This document shows positions 5,461 to 5,496 of a stretch of 5,496 nt of DNA, piece after piece. The position numbers were made by a program, and so were the translations under genes. Where the stretch lies: positions 1 through 5,496 of the forward strand of contig CANRAC010000067.1 in NCBI GenBank assembly GCA_947628495.1. The letters are read 5' to 3'. Numbering within the stretch: position 1 is the stretch's first letter; the number at the start of each line of letters is the position of its first letter. The stretch is from an uncultured Bacilli bacterium (GTDB lineage Bacteria; Bacillota_I; Bacilli_A; RF39; UBA660). The notes under the pieces are model-generated. The model was not told where the DNA came from. It saw only the letters and a list, made by a program, of their open reading frames with translations, and ran no database searches.

Positions 5461-5496
5461 GAAATGCCGAGAACTAGAGGAGTAAATAAATTTTTT
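5461..5496 (+). ncRNA. Possible 5' leader RNA, T-box-like stem I start (partial)
   Basis: Directly after the predicted transcription start is GCCGAGAACTAGAGGAGTAA (5466-5485). The order of a GA-rich segment followed by AGAGGAGTA resembles the 5' strand of stem I in T-box riboswitches, which sense uncharged tRNA and control aminoacyl-tRNA synthetase or amino-acid genes in Bacillota. Only about 36 bases are visible, so the specifier loop and the T-box sequence cannot be checked. The alternative is an ordinary ribosome binding site (AGAGGAG, 5476-5482), but no ATG or GTG follows at a suitable distance before the window ends. A short frame from ATG 5464 is also open to the edge but would be almost leaderless. 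Confidence 0.33.

Noticed and set aside
1..5496. Mycoplasma-type genetic code (TGA read as Trp)
   Set aside because: Conserved Trp positions in the nuclease, ligase and 318-residue protein use TGG, and all genes have full length without reading through TGA.
5464..5496. Start of a protein gene at ATG 5464
   Set aside because: It would begin about three bases after the predicted transcription start without a ribosome binding site, and only eleven codons can be seen.

Overview
The window is very AT-rich, and every convincing gene lies on the + strand with short spacers, which fits a low-GC Bacillota, probably a gut lineage of class Bacilli with a compact genome (Erysipelotrichales- or RF39-like). 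That placement is inferred from composition and gene style; no marker gene fixes it. All Trp codons I checked are TGG and every stop is TAA or TAG, so the standard bacterial code fits. The TGA=Trp code of mycoplasmas is neither needed nor supported.

Layout. Positions 1-324 hold the 3' part of an unrecognised gene cut by the window edge. At 367-738 is a small type IV pilin-like (prepilin) protein with its own promoter and a terminator overlapping its stop codon. At 772-2655 is a 627-residue DUF2779 protein that appears to carry two nuclease modules: a Cas4/RecB-like PD-(D/E)xK nuclease with a cysteine cluster, and a DEDD-type exonuclease-like domain. After a second terminator-like hairpin come ku (2718-3488) and a LigD-type ATP-dependent DNA ligase (3488-4378), joined by a TAATG stop/start overlap. 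Together these form a minimal two-gene non-homologous end-joining (NHEJ) operon. A promoter then serves an unrecognised 318-residue protein (4436-5392), followed by a terminator. The last ~50 bases contain a good promoter and the start of an RNA leader that resembles the 5' side of a T-box stem I; its gene lies beyond the window.

How the genes may work together. Ku binds broken DNA ends and recruits the ligase. The ligase has only the nucleotidyltransferase and OB-fold parts, without the polymerase and phosphoesterase domains of the long LigD. The nuclease directly upstream is an attractive candidate for an end-processing partner, but this rests only on adjacency and domain content, and a terminator-like hairpin separates it from ku. 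Both hairpins, after the pilin gene and after the nuclease gene, leave almost no room for a promoter before the next start codon. The pilin, nuclease, ku and ligase genes may therefore be linked by partial read-through. No CRISPR array, insertion sequence, tRNA or rRNA gene was seen.
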